A stretch of DNA of 64,000 nt from Porphyra umbilicalis (GCA_002049455.2 KV918761.1:310001-374000); one strand, 5' to 3'; numbered from the stretch's first letter, positions 43,684 to 55,879 are shown. Numbers and translations: made by a program. Notes: generated by a model from the letters alone, not told the origin.

Positions 43684-45009
43684 GCTCTGATTTCGACGCC
43701 GTCAAGGGCGTCGCCGTCGGGGCCCGCGTCGCCGTTGGCGGCGCCACCCCCCCCGCCGGCGGCGGTGGAACCCCCCTCCTGCCGGAACCCCCCTACAGCA
43801 CGTACGTGTGCACGTGGAGGTCCGCGTCTGCAGGCCGCACCAACCGCGGCACCCCGTCGCCCCCGCCCCTTCCCCCCACCCGCCCACCCCCCCATGTCAT
43901 TTTCGTCCGCAATGTCGCCCTCGCGCACGGCGGCGACGAGCGGCGCCAGGACCGCGTCGGCGGCGGCCACGTCCAGCCGCCCCCTCCAGATAAGGGCAAG
44001 CTCCGCGGCGGCAACGGCTGCGACGCCGGCGGCCACCTACCCTGGGGGGGCGGTCCTGCAACGGGCCAGCCGCACGTCGGAGTGAACGACGAACCGTGCG
44101 GGGGGGGGGCCGCGGGGGGGGGGGGAGGCGCCGCCGACGGTGCCGCCGCCGCCGCGTATGATGGGTTGGGGGGCCGGGGGGGAGGGGGATTGGAGGGTAG
44201 CGCGCCGCCCAAATCGGAGGGAGGCGGAGGAAGGAAAAGACGCGTTGGGTGGGGAGGGGGCCGGCCAGAGCGGCGGCGCCTGTAGGGCAGCGGCGGGTAA
44301 GGAGGGGGGTTATGCGGGGGCGGGGAGGCGCGGCGGGGTGGGGCGGGACGGAAAATGGGGCGAAGGGATGGCAGACAGCCGGGCGGGGGGATGGCGGTCT
44401 GTGGGGTGGACTGTCGCGACCGTCGCGGCCACACGTGTGTCGTCTCGCCAACAAGAGTCGCCGTGCCTGACAAACTGTTTGCGACAGCGTCCGTTGCCGC
44501 CGCCACAGTCTAAACGGCCGCCGCTGCAGCGGTCAACCACGAGCACGCCACAAAGAACTACCGCAGAACATTCATAGAACTGATCACAAGAATAGTCAGG
44601 TGCCCAAAAACTTTCCTGAGAATACTTCAATTATTAAGCAATCTTGATTAAGTCGTTCATCACTTTGTACGTCTTCGTGTAACTGTTCCCTATGAGCATT
44701 GTGATTGGCCGTTGAATCCCGAAATTGCACTACCCGAATATTTCTTCACATCTTTGGCGGCTATTTCTCGTTTTCGATTTCCGATTTCTTGTTCTTGAAC
44801 GGAAATCGTTTGTCATTTGTACATCAGTGCTCGATGTTGTTTCCTAAATAAGCCTGTCAACTCCGTGGCGAACTGGAGATCGGAATAAATATATATGTCT
44901 TGAGGGAGCTCGCGGGATCTCCCCCTCGATCACGGCGAGGAAATGGGGGGTTGAGCACAGGCCGCCCCCGATTCTGGCCCTGCACGTGTCGTGGCAGCGC
45001 TGAGAGGAC

Positions 45010-45510
45010 GGCGGCGGTGGCTGGCGACTCGGTAGGCGGCCCCGGCGGCGATCTGGTGTTCGTCACGGTAGGTGAGGCGGCCCGCGACTGGGTGGGCGGC
45101 GCCGACGGCGATCTGGTGGTGGCCGTGGCCTGGGAGGCCGCGAGCGACTCGACAGGCGGGGCCGGCGGCGATCCGGTGGTGGTCGCGGCGGGGGAGGCGA
45201 GTGACTCGGTGGGCGGCGCCGACGGCGATCCGGTGGTGGCCGTGGCCGGGGAGGCCGCGAGCGACTCGACAGGCTGGGCCGGCGGCGATCCGGCGGTAGC
45301 CGCGGCGGGGGAGGCGGCGGGTGACTCGGCGGGTGGCGCCGGCGGTGCCGGCGACGATCCAGTGGTGGTCGCGCCGGAAAGGGCGGCAGGTGACTCGCCG
45401 GGCGGCGCAAGCGGGGTCGGCTGTGATCCGGCGCTGGTCGCGGCGGCGGAGGTGGCGGGTGACTGGTGGGCGTTGGCGGCCGGCGCCGGCGGCGATCCGG
45501 TGGTGGTCAC
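45010..45510. repeat. 57-60-bp minisatellite
   Basis: Eight or so imperfect units containing GGCGGCGATCCGGTGGTGGTC-like sequence. The period is near 19-20 codons, so both strands stay open over the array; not taken as a gene. Confidence 0.8.
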
Positions 45511-46469
45511 GGAGGGGGTGAAGCAGTGTCAAGCAGGGACTCGGTACGTTCGCGCGGCTGGTGTGGCCCAGTCTCATTGCCTTACTGTGGCGACTGTGGC
45601 ATTCCGGTGCCATCTCGACTGCATCTGAGTCTTCTGATGTCATATGGACCGCAACTCACATGCATTGGGGCTCCGTCATGAAGCCCATATCAGTCCACAA
45701 TCCATGTGTCTCCCGATTTTACCTCTTCATTGCTGACTGCTTGCAACCGCGCAGGGGGTTTCACGATTGGATGTGTGTGCGGCCGCTGCCGCCGCTGCCG
45801 CCGCCGTCGCCGCCGCCGCCTGGGCGTCGGTGTAAGGGGAGGTGAAGGCCGCCCGCGGGTGCGCGTGTGGATTTGGGGGCGGGAGGAGGGGCGGGGCGTG
45901 AGGCCACGGCCTGCCGAGGCCGGGGGGGGGGATCGCGACCTGGTGATTCTCGTGATCGCACGAACTGAAGCCTACCCTGCTCCCTTTTCTTTTCCTGCTA
46001 CTCTTGGCTGCCTGTGATGGTCCCGTTTGTGTGCACGCGATCGGGAAATGACGCCCGCGCCTGTGGCGGATGTGTTGACGGAGATGCAGTACAGATGAAC
46101 TAATAATGCAGTTTGATCTATTCGACTGGGCCCGTTGCCGGCCCCAACTCGCCCGAAGCCCCAGTACCGCAGTTCAGAAGCAGCCACGGCTGAGTTCCCT
46201 GACTCGACAGTGTCAAGGCGGTGGGCCCGGTGTCTGTGAGGGTGTATCTGACCACCCGACACGGGTGCCAAACACAGCCGGCCGCTGATGTCAGGCTGTC
46301 AAGTGGCCTGCCTGGAAGGCAGCCCGAGTCAAGTGGCGATAACGTTAGGCAAGTGACTGCAAGTGGCGGCTAGCTCCATCCGTGACGAGATAACCGGCGG
46401 ATGGCAGAACAAGAATTAGCGAGCCGTCAAGGCTTAATTGAAGTAGGAAATAAATGAATCAAATTATAC

Positions 46470-48180
46470 ATCCCCCCGCCGCAGCCGGTTGAACGGATGA
46501 CATTGCTTTGCAAAGAATCCATGCATCTGGACTCACATATGACGACATCTGCAGGCCTGTCGTGCGAAGCTTCCGAAAATGCGATGGTCTGCGAAATGCA
46601 GCCCAAGTGCAGTGAGATGCGGCTGAGATGCGGTGGGCGCGGCTGCCGACGATGGTTCGGCACACTGTGCGACGAAGTGCCCCGGCTTGTTACAATTGTA
46701 ACAGATGCCAGCCCGATTGGCTTTTGGGACGGCGGCCCGCGGGGGCGGCGGGGGGAAAACCGGTGTGAACGGTCGTTCCGTCGTCGTCCGCAGGTGCTGT
46801 GTCGCGTAAGCGACTTTGATTGCCGTTGGGCGGGCCGTTTTGAGCTGCAAAAGCAGCTTGTTGGTGCCGTCCCAGTACATCTGGGGGGTAGCAACAGTCT
46901 CGGAAAGAGTCCGATCCGGGAATTGGTCATTCAAGATTCGCACGTGCGCTTGCACAAGGTCCGAAAGACCAGGGATGAAGACGTCCTTGACGTCTTGGAT
47001 GTCGAACAAACCGTTCAGGAGGTCGCATGACGTTTCTTCGCGGTGATCAAAGGCCGTGGGCGCCTCGTTGTCTTGTTGCTTCATCGTAATGATGTCTTGG
47101 TAGGCGTGAGTCATAGTTGCGTGTGTCACATACTTCGAAAGAAGCCAGTTGATGGCATATCCGTATGTACGGATGGCATAAGTCTTACGTCCGAGGGTGC
47201 TGTTAAGCGCGCCGGAGATGGCCAACTTGCCGTTGCCGGCAATTCGAAAGACCATGAGCGAAGGTGCTTGACCGTGCGTCAGCCCATCCGCGTCGCACGC
47301 GCCACGAAAGGTCGTTTAGAACGTGAAGATGCCCAAGGGCAGGGCTCCCGTGAATGGCTGTTGCATATGGAACGCTCCGTCTAAACGTTTGTTGAGACGA
47401 TGCGACCGTTGTGCCTCCTTTGGCGTATACGTCAGTTGACGGCGGATCAGGAAGTACGTCTTGTAGTCAAGGAGTGTCTTGAAGCGGCTATTAGCCTGCC
47501 GGATCACTTTGATCCTATCGGCTTTTTCAAGTCGTTCCTTCCGTTTGGTGGGGGTCGCGGGGCGCTTACGCGCGGCCGCGCCCGACTCGCTCGAGCTGTC
47601 GCTCGGCGAGGACCCACTTGGGGGCGACGGCGGGCCTGGCGGCCTGTGGCCATCGTCCGAAGAGGACATGTCCGTCGCGTTGGAGTTGTCGTCGTCTGAC
47701 GACGTCGGGCTTGACCCAGAGACGGAATCATCGGAACATGAGGAAGGCGCGGCGTAAGCCGGATTGGCGTTGCGGTCTGACTTGTCTTTAGTCGTCCTGC
47801 TTGTCTTCTTGACATTCTTGGTCTTTTCGCCCGACTGGCGGCGAGACTTAGCCACACGGCGTTCCTCATCATGGGAGTCTACCTTGCGCAGGGCCTCGAC
47901 ATTGTCGACCAACTTGTAATTGGCTCGCGCCAGAGACTCGTTAGTCTTTTCTTGGGCCGTTAGGCGTCGCTGAAGTGCTTCAACGGCCGCCTTCAGGCTC
48001 TGCACCACCTGCATCTGCCCGGAGGCGGCTTGATCCGCAGGGATGGGAGGAGTAGGAGCACCGTCCGTTGGGGCATCAAAAGCGGCAGAAGTGCCGTGTC
48101 GCCCGCCCGGCCGCCTGTAGCCAGCTGGAAACTTGCCGTCTCTGGCTTGCCGAGTGCCGCCGGTACCACCAGTAGACACA
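46470..48180 (-). pseudogene. Gag region of the gypsy element, fossil
   Basis: The minus strand from 48180 encodes a helical N-terminal part (VEALQRRLTAQEKTNESLAR), an acidic Ser-rich linker, a capsid-like part and a CCHC zinc knuckle (CYNCNKPGHFVAQC, about 46700). It is the nucleic-acid-binding structural protein of the element; decayed. Confidence 0.85.
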
Positions 48181-48409
48181 CTGGGACCTGAACAAAGTGT
48201 TCCGACTTGGCTAACGCCCTGCTCGCCAACGTCGATGATCTCAACCGTGATGCTTCCGGCACCACGCCCACTAGTCGATGGCGTACGCCCTGCTCGCCAA
48301 GCGACCGTATCGACACCGTCACAATGCCACGAGGCAGCTAGAATGTTCTCGGGAACACCGTGCCGCGAGGCACGATGAAGGCGAGGGTATACCCTGCTGC
48401 TCCACCCAA

Positions 48410-48807
48410 TGTGGTATTAAAATCGTTGGTGCAATTACAAGTGTACTGAGACCGACCGTACCTACGCAATAAAGCGAGTTCTATCGCCGTCGCGGAGAGG
48501 AAGAAGGACCTTCTGTTGAAGGGCATCCGATGGGGAGCCGGGTGGTGCCCAAGACGGCGACCCTGGACCCACGGTGAATTCATAGAATCGAGGGCACCGG
48601 TCGATCAACCGACCGATCGACAAGCGATCGTAATGAGTGCCGGCAGACAGATAAGACAGGCAAGCAAACACACAATAAAAAAATGAACGATGCGGAAAAA
48701 ACCTCACAAAGGGCATGCCACAGGCCAATTCTCACAGCATGTGGGCTGTGGCCAGTCAAGGGGGCTACCTGTGGCAAATTGCCAATTTCGGGCGAAGATA
48801 TGCTACA
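48410..48807 (-). repeat. 5' LTR of the gypsy element
   Basis: Partner of 36378-36774. On the minus strand the sequence just inside it begins TTGGGTGGAGCAG, so a TGG-starting primer-binding site is plausible; the tRNA is not identified. Confidence 0.95.
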
Positions 48808-48812
48808 GCGCA

Positions 48813-50421
48813 CACCGATGGTGTAGAACTCCGTGATTCAACATACCCCATGAGGGCGCCTCCTTTGTCGCCCTCACCTCGGTGCCGACGCCTCGTTGCC
48901 GAGCCAGACAGACTGACATGGAGCTCTCGGCGCCACCTTCGCCGAATCAGGATAGCCTCCGTGGATGGTCCATGCAGCAGGATGTGCAGAGCCGGGGAAG
49001 AAGTCCGTTGGGGGCGCAACTTGGGCCCGTCATGATACGCGCAACGTACGCCTGTATCTCTCTGCGAGCGTAGTGAGGAGCTCTCGAATTTATGCTGTCG
49101 TACAAAAACGGGGACGGGGAGGCGGCCATGTGCCACAGGGCAGGTTAGGGGGCCAGCTGGTCATTCGGTCGAGGCTGGGGGGCGCTAGGCATTGCCGACT
49201 AAGGGGGAAAATCGTCGGAGACCCTGTGCCGCCTGACGAAGCCCGAACGGTACAGGACGAACCCGAACGGCACGAAGTCGTTCGGCTGTTGTTCGAGTGT
49301 TTGTCGGGCGAACGAAGGCCGGATGTTTTCCGGTTTTCGTCCAACAGAGTGACAATCCGCCCACAGAGACCTGTTAGAGAGGTGCTTGTCCAGGCATCTG
49401 TGAGAGGCATACACGCAGCCAGCCTGGCTCGAAGTCGATTCCCATGACAGTCCCAGATCTTGACAACAACCAACATGGCCAATCAGAGTCCCCCTGGGGG
49501 CAATGTCACCAAGTGTATGAGACAAGTCAAGCCTCGAGTGCTGGTGCAACTCCAAGTCCGAATGAGAAGGTGCTCCTGGAGCATCATGAGAGCGTCCTGC
49601 AATGGGCCGCAGACAAACTATTGTATTGGTGAAGACGTTAGGTACTTGATTTTTTCAAACATGGACACCCAACCGTGCCTGTCGTACGGTCTTTCCGGGG
49701 CAAGAAGAGGTGTGCCGGTATGGAGGGGAAGCTACAGGACAGGGGCGAGCTCTAAGAGAGCAATCGAATCCTCTTACTGACAGGGCAGTCCTTGCCTTGG
49801 CTGAATCTTCCATGTCCTCCATCCTCCCCTGATCGACACTCACGCACTCTGGTTGCCTTGCTGCTGAAAAAGCCTTCCTGCATCTGGGGCGGCAGCAGCG
49901 GACAAGAGATGGAGGATACTGTGAAGGCGCAAGCTTCACGACGCGGGTGAGCGGCAATTGCGATGCACCGCTCCAGTCTCAGACGCCACCCACTGTGCTG
50001 TGCCGTACAACTTCGTGCTCCCGCAGGTGACTGCAGCGACCCTGTGCCTGATCTGCTCTTTTGGTATCGTCCAGTCTCGGTTTGCGGTGCGAGGATCCCG
50101 CATCCCGGGCACGCCATTCGCCTTGAGCTCTGCTGTTTGTGCCGTCTCATCTCCAACGGTTGTGTAGCGTGACCGTGCTGGGTGCGGGGCACTCGTCGTG
50201 TTCGCAAGAGGCAGTGTCATCCCTGCAGTCCTCTAGCGTTGAACCTCCTGCCCGACGACCCTGTGTTGTCCGCGCCAGGCCGTCGCTTGCTTTTATATGT
50301 ATGTGAGTTTCGCTGCTTGATAGCGGCATCGGTTGTGGTTAAACCGAGCGCTCTGAAGCGTCGCAGGCGAGGTCCTCGTGGATCAGCATTCTTCAACTTT
50401 GCAGACGAGAACCTCCGGCAC
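48813..50421. other. Region upstream of the CACTA-like transposase
   Basis: The plus frame 48965-49447 is open (160 codons) with a protein-like stretch around EVVRLLFECLSGERRPDVFR, not recognised. The rest has short frames only. It may contain the 5' end of the transposon or remains of a host gene. Confidence 0.3.
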
Positions 50422-53202
50422 ATGGAGTCGCAACTTGCCGCGAAAGCCTCAGTTGCAAACACCGCTGATAAGGATAACCCTGGAAGTAGCAGTGCGGGGC
50501 AGATGCAGCATTCTGCATGGAGCAGGCCGCTCCCAGCGGATGCTGTTCATGGTGAAGAAGACCGCTCCATGGCGTCAGATTCTGATGGTGATTGGATACC
50601 GTCGGAAGATGCGGACTTTTCCAGTGAAGAGGAAGTCTTAGCCGGGGAGTTTGCGTCTCGTCGTGAGTTCGTGTGCTTCACCTACCTCTTCGGTCGCGCC
50701 CATGTTTCTCTCAGGCAGTATGACATTATGCGAGAGGCCGAGAACTCATTCGACCCAGAGAAAAAGTGGCCGTCGCGGTGGCGACTGCAGCAGCTTCGCA
50801 ATCACATGCTGAAGTCTGCTGCTCCGGTGCGAAAAGAGAGAATGACGCGCCAGCTTCCTTCTGGCAAGGGAAAAGCCCTGAGAAAGCGTCCTGATGTAAC
50901 TGAATCATACCTAACGTTCTCTGAGCACATCAAGTGTGACTTCGGGGATCCTGTGACGGCATCTCTGTTTCACAGCGACAGGGACGCGCGCATTGGAACA
51001 GTTGAGCGTCCCGCAGAGTTCTTCCAAACAGTAGCTGCCAGTGACCCCCCTCGCCACAACTTCAAGAATTCTTTCGTGTTCGAACGATACCGGTATGGCC
51101 TTGGATGCATCGCAGAGATCTTCTTGGATAGCAAGACCAAGTTTCAGGCCATGTTGAAGAGCACCACAATAGCTACCGACGGAGAAGTCACGATCTCACC
51201 GGCAACGTATGCCCATTCCCATGCACTTCGAGTTGGTGACTTGCTCACGTGTTTTGAGGTCCTTCCAGGACTCCTTCCTCCTGAGCCCTGGAATTCTTGC
51301 GTCTCAAGCCAGCGCACAGTCACGCTGAGGATGCGTAGAGCCGGTGAAGTTTTTGTTATCAACGTCTGCAGCGCACCCGGGCGCTAGAAAAACTCATGGA
51401 CGGCTCTGACTGCTCCAATTCCCATACAGCTAGCTGAAAAGGCTCCGCTCGCTGTCGATAACCTCGCCGGAAGAGACCCGTACACTGTCTTCGTGTCACT
51501 ATACGGTTACGATTTTAGTGTCTACAAGCGGAGAAATGGGAGCTTGGAGGGATACTACGGAGCGCACACGTCCCTGGCCCTTGCTGATCGTTCGTTTTCC
51601 GCTCGGCTTCTCTTCTATTTGCCACCAGGAGCTTGCCCAGAAATGTTGATTGCTCGCATCGTCGACGACATCATAAAACTGAGTAGGGATGGCTTGGTTG
51701 TCTACGACGCCTTCAAAAAAGAAGAAGTCGTGGTTCAAGCGTACTTGTCCCTTGCGGTGTTCGATTCCCCGATGGCTGCAAAGTTCTCGAACTCTATCGG
51801 ACCGAGTGGCACCGAGAACTGCACAAGCTGCGACATTGTCCATCCAAAGACCACAAGACACGTGAAGGAGCGCGCCGTGAGCAGCACCGAGTCGTTTGAC
51901 ATCCGGGACATGAGATATTCCAGAGTTCAGGAGGTCACGCATGCGATCATGTCAGCCGTGAAAGGACCAGTGGATCAGTCAGCAGACTCCTTGAGGAAAG
52001 CCCTTCTGTTGGATGGCGTGACAGACAGAGTTGGAAGCCAGCTGATGCGGTTACATGAAGCTCGGGGTCCCAACAGCTTTGGTATACACGAACACATCAT
52101 CGTTGCTCCCTCGCACCTTCGTTACTACAACCTTGTGTCCCATCTCTTAATGAAAGCATACAATGCACTCTCTGTGCAGGAGCGAGACAAGTTTTTGAAG
52201 GAAATGCGTCGCAGTGCAAAGCATGTACCCACGCAGACTATCCTTCCTTTGTTCGAGCCTGAAAAGATTGGTGGAACGACGCTGTCAATATCGGACTACG
52301 CAGTGCTGATCACGGTGAGTCCAACAGTTCTACAGTACCTCGTACACACAAACATGACGTCTCCGCATGCAGTTGATGCTCTCGGTGATCTGAAAGCCCT
52401 GCGACAGTTCGCTGCTGCCCTGTTTTATCGTCCAACGATTTAAATTGACGGAGAGTCAGCCATGAGATAGCGGCCAACCGTTGCTGACCTTCAGCGGCTG
52501 GGTGAGGGTCTCATGATTCAGCTGCGTCTACTGCCAACTTTTAGCGGCAAGTGGGAGCGGCCATCTGTTCATCGCGTGTTGGAGCTGCTTTATCGTACTC
52601 TTCCTCTAGCGCAGCTTGGTTATACAATATGCGAGCTCATATTTGATAAGTTCCACTAACAAGCCAAGCGCGAAGTGGAACAGAGCAGCAACAGAAACTC
52701 TGCTGAGTACGCCATGCAGCGATGGCGTGAAATAGATACCTTGTCAATGGCCCTGTCCATGCCTGCCGACCACAGCGTTCCTCCTTCATGGCTGCTCGGA
52801 AAAAACAGACAGCCATTGAAATCCGTTGTGTTCCACCAGCTTGCTGCTCAAAAGCGCTACACAGCTGCATCATTGAACACGTGGTGCCCCAGGACAGCGC
52901 TGCACGCGGTTTCGGCCACAACAGAGGATTTCTGGCGATCCCGCGCACCCAACGCGGCGGTCAGATTCTGGCGGAAGGCTCGCCACCCGCAGCGGGCCCT
53001 CACAATACGAGAAGGTTCCACTGTGTCTACATCTAGCAGGACGGGACTTCCACGAGATTATCTGGGTCCTCTTCAGTCGGCGGCGAAGCCGTACACTTTG
53101 TCCGGATTCAAACGATCGGGACAAACGATGGCGATGTATACCTCTCCTGTTTTGCTTGGAGAGAGCCAGAGTCGGAGCCGTCCGTCTTGGGGCAGCCTGT
53201 AG
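50422..53202 (+). pseudogene. Tnp2/CACTA-like transposase, broken by in-frame stops
   Basis: A single frame from ATG 50422 (frame open from 50182) runs to TAG at 53202, interrupted by TAG 51385, TAA 52441, TAG 52468 and TAA 52657. The N-terminal part is acidic with a helical segment (QYDIMREAENSFDPEKKW). The core matches the Tnp2 family of En/Spm-CACTA transposases: VFVSLYGYDFSVYK, then IVDDIIKLSRDGLVVYDAFK followed by VVVQAYLSLAVFDSPMAAKF, then a CTSCDIVHP zinc-like pair. After the last stop is a C-terminal region of about 180 codons (ELIFDKFH and on). The family excises and reinserts CACTA elements. I could not find CACTA-type terminal repeats. No frameshift is needed, only nonsense changes, so the copy is fairly young. 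Convergent to the JmjC gene. Confidence 0.65.
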
Positions 53203-53972
53203 TAGTCAGACGTGATGCTGCGGCCGGCGTCACACTCGTACGAGCCGAAAGGGTCAGGAGGATGGCGTTCGTACTGCCTTGTGGGAGCAAAGACTTCATG
53301 TTTAGTAAAATGTCAGGCTTCAATTTCAAGCGCGGTTGAGCGTGCGGATGCGGCTTGAGTAGTTAGCCGGCTTGTTTTGCTGTTTATTTTAAATCAATGA
53401 GAGCCTTTTTTACGTCGTGGCCATCAAGTCAAGCGCGGGCACGACAGCCAACAAAGTACGGCCAAACTACACATCGTCACTTGAGAAGAAGCATAATAGC
53501 AAAAATTACTCACATGCAAACACGCAGCTCACTCATGCCCTTACTCCACTGCCGTTGCCACCCATCATCTTGAGCTTCTCGATCAGAAAGTACGTGCGGC
53601 ACTGTGGAAGCCGCTGTACAACCAGAGGAGCGTGACACCCGAGAAGACCAGGTTCCCCGTCATGCTGTGCCGGTTGGTAGTAAGACTCGTCGTACTTCGA
53701 CGGCGCGCAGCGCCAACAGCAGATTGGGGCCCGCGGTCCCGCTCCCGCTCCCAGCTGCTCAATGCACGTCGGGCACACAATGACAGAGAGCCAGGTGACG
53801 ATCCCACAGTGTGGGCTCGCAGCACCGTCTCCTGAGAATTGTTTGCCGCGCCCTCCTTCTCCTCAGGGAGCGCAAATGGTTTTCCCGATGGTTTGATGGC
53901 ATTTTCGACGACGAAACATCGCACAAGCTGGGGAGCCTCGTCAAAGTCCACCGCCGACGGCTTCTTGCCACT
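53203..53972. other. Gap between CACTA-like and JmjC genes, with a minus-strand frame (53583-53951)
   Basis: Just past the JmjC stop the minus frame 53951-53583 (122 codons) begins MDFDEAPQLVRCFVVENA and ends with a hydrophobic stretch GNLVFSGVTLLWLY. It might be a small membrane protein or a further exon of the JmjC gene. Not recognised. 53330-53520 is AT-richer and empty. Confidence 0.3.
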
Positions 53973-55529
53973 TTAGGCTGGTTTCGCTTCCGTATTCATG
54001 TACGAGAGCACGGAGTCGATGGTCTGGGACAGATAGGTCACCATGTCACCAAGGTCCCGCTGGAATTCTGTCGGCTCCAGGGCCTCATAGGCAATGGCGT
54101 CGACAAATAACCATTTCCCATCAGCCAGCTTCAAGGCACTGAGCACCAGCAGCTTCTCAACAGGAATGAGCCTCCCAAGCTTTCCGCGCCAGTGCATGGC
54201 GTGCTCAATCGGATGCACGAGCCAGCCTGTGCACGCGAGGTTCACAGCCGGAGCCACATTAACCCCCGCGTTGAACCCGCTGTGAGGGACCCCGTAGCCT
54301 GTCACGACAAAGACCCCAGGCACCACTTCGTGGAAACCCACGCGGACACCAAGCGCGAGGAAGAAAGAGGCAGGCCATAAACTAGCCTTGAGCCCCAGGA
54401 CCTGCCAGACGTCCCCTCCTGCGGCTGCGAGAACGACTGGATCCATGTGCTGAACCAAGACGCGTACCATACGAGGAACTTCGCTCTTGGCAATGAAGAA
54501 CCACATTTTGCAAGCCCCGGACTGCAAGAACGAGATGGACTGTAGCAGGTGGTCCTCAACGTGCCAACTAAAGTGGGATCCGGTAGTGCCCATGTACAGA
54601 AAATTTGTGTTGATACCTTCGTATGTGGCGGCGTCACCAAGCATGCTGTGATGGTTCAGAGTTTGGGGGCTCTCCAAGCGTTCTGACGCGGGGAATGGAG
54701 CAGCTTTCGAAGTGCAGGCGGGGTCGCCCAGACTCCTACCACACCCATATTCATTTGACGGCGTTCGGTCCGAAACGTGGTACACATCGACTGGTTCGGG
54801 CTTTCCAGAACTCATGACCTTCGTCTCGTGGCCACCAGATGTCCTTCCTCTCACCCACGTCACGGTTGGATCATTAACGCAGGCGAGGAACTGCGACACA
54901 CCGAACTCATGGTACTGTTCGAGAACTGCGGCTTTACTATCCCTGATCTTCCTCTTGAGAACGTCAGCCAAGAGCCACTTCTCCCGCTCGGGTGGTAGCT
55001 GAGCCCGCAGCTCGCCCTGCTTCACAGTGGGATCGGGATCAGGGCTACGGTAAAAGACATCGCTCACAATTGTAGGGTACTGAGGAAAGGTTTGAACTGG
55101 TACTCTGACCGGCATCCCCACCTTCCGCTTCGGCGCGACACATGACGCGGGTTGAATCTTGGGATCTTTGATTCGGAACACTTGCGCACCATATGTCCTG
55201 ATTGACGCGGCATGCCATCGAATTACACCGAACAAGCCCATTTCGGGAACAGAACTTACACATGATACTGGAATCGGTGAAAATCCGAATTTTGTCGTTG
55301 TAAAGGGGTGGCCCCTTTTCGGGTGTATCATATCGCGCCCTTGGCGGATGTCAGGGATCGTCCACGAGATCGACGCCCTCACACCCCGCATGAGCCCTTC
55401 CATATTCCTCGGCACCGAGCGCCGGCTCATTAACGACCACATGTCGGCTGCGCGACGTTTGGTGGGTCTCGCCACAAGAGGCACTGACACAGGCGGCCCC
55501 GAGGTCCGGCCGGCTAGCTTTTCTCGCAT
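53973..55529 (-). CDS. JmjC-domain 2-oxoglutarate-dependent oxygenase (KDM4/KDM5-like)
   Basis: An uninterrupted ORF of about 518 codons from ATG 55529. The catalytic JmjC domain occupies about residues 300-440: INTNFLYMGTTGSHFSWHVE, then DHLLQSISFLQSGACKMWFF, with HVE (about 323-325) as the HxE iron ligands, and GVPHSGFNAGVNVAPAVN with the distal His at about 416. This is the KDM4/KDM5 arrangement (compare FAWHVED..SINYLH and HAGFNHGFN). RVPVQTFPQYPTIVSDVF (about 142-160) may be a worn JmjN-like segment. A basic stretch (PTKRRAAD) lies near the N-terminus. Family members remove methyl groups from histone lysines in the nucleus; substrate here unknown. No PHD, Tudor or zinc finger is seen. 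Its intact frame beside a decayed transposase suggests selection or a younger history. It could be a host gene or transposon cargo. Confidence 0.8.
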   Translation of the reverse strand: MREKLAGRTSGPPVSVPLVARPTKRRAADMWSLMSRRSVPRNMEGLMRGVRASISWTIPDIRQGRDMIHPKRGHPFTTTKFGFSPIPVSCVSSVPEMGLFGVIRWHAASIRTYGAQVFRIKDPKIQPASCVAPKRKVGMPVRVPVQTFPQYPTIVSDVFYRSPDPDPTVKQGELRAQLPPEREKWLLADVLKRKIRDSKAAVLEQYHEFGVSQFLACVNDPTVTWVRGRTSGGHETKVMSSGKPEPVDVYHVSDRTPSNEYGCGRSLGDPACTSKAAPFPASERLESPQTLNHHSMLGDAATYEGINTNFLYMGTTGSHFSWHVEDHLLQSISFLQSGACKMWFFIAKSEVPRMVRVLVQHMDPVVLAAAGGDVWQVLGLKASLWPASFFLALGVRVGFHEVVPGVFVVTGYGVPHSGFNAGVNVAPAVNLACTGWLVHPIEHAMHWRGKLGRLIPVEKLLVLSALKLADGKWLFVDAIAYEALEPTEFQRDLGDMVTYLSQTIDSVLSYMNTEAKPA

Positions 55530-55879
55530 CAATGTGGCCCGAAGGGAGGCGCGCGTCGCGTTGAGAGTCAGCCGTTGTGCGGTCCCGTGACGGCGGTGAA
55601 GCAGGAGGGGCTGATGGAGGCGATGAGGGAGGAATGCCAGCGAGAATCCTCAGATCAGCAGAGTCCGAGCTGTTCCAAACATCGCTGCCACGCGAGGCTA
55701 TGCTGCCGTCGATTTGTCCAGAACCGACAGCAAGTCGGGCGGAGAAACCCCCACCGACACCATCGGCATGTCCCTCCCCGACACCAGAAAACACCATTAC
55801 AAAGGCCACGCCGAGATCCCGCCCTTCCCCCTCAGCGGCGTGGTAGAAGCGCTCACACGCGGAGCCAACACCGCTTGTT
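55530..55879. other. Upstream region of the JmjC gene
   Basis: No gene; probable promoter and leader of the minus-strand JmjC gene, GC-rich. Confidence 0.35.

Larger units (their letters stand above)
42960..46440. other. Foreign block nested between gag and pol
   Basis: About 3.5 kb with no retroelement similarity separates gag from protease, which normally adjoin. It holds a direct repeat, Pro/Gly-rich simple sequence (43700-44500), an AT-richer part (44580-44900) and a minisatellite (45010-45510). No transposase is recognisable. Probably one or more later insertions; edges approximate. Confidence 0.5.
36377..48807 (-). mobile_element. Ty3/gypsy LTR retroelement (chromovirus-like), fossil
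   Basis: Bounded by two LTRs of about 397 bp and a 5-bp target duplication GCGCA (36372-36376 and 48808-48812). Read on the minus strand its parts are 5' LTR, gag with a zinc knuckle, a foreign block, protease, reverse transcriptase, RNase H, integrase with a GPY/F-type module and chromodomain-like tail, a further ORF, repeats, and 3' LTR. By eye the LTRs differ at about 29 positions (roughly 7%), so it is not recent. The coding part is broken in at least five places. The order protease-RT-RNase H-integrase and the chromodomain place it in Ty3/gypsy. Confidence 0.92.

Noticed and set aside
43793-44506. 237-codon Pro-rich minus frame
   Set aside because: Simple-sequence composition open on both strands, with no recognisable domain.
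50422-53202. Alternative genetic code with TAA/TAG read as Gln
   Set aside because: UBL5 ends at TAG at exactly the family's length, so TAG is a normal stop; decay by C-to-T change explains the transposase.
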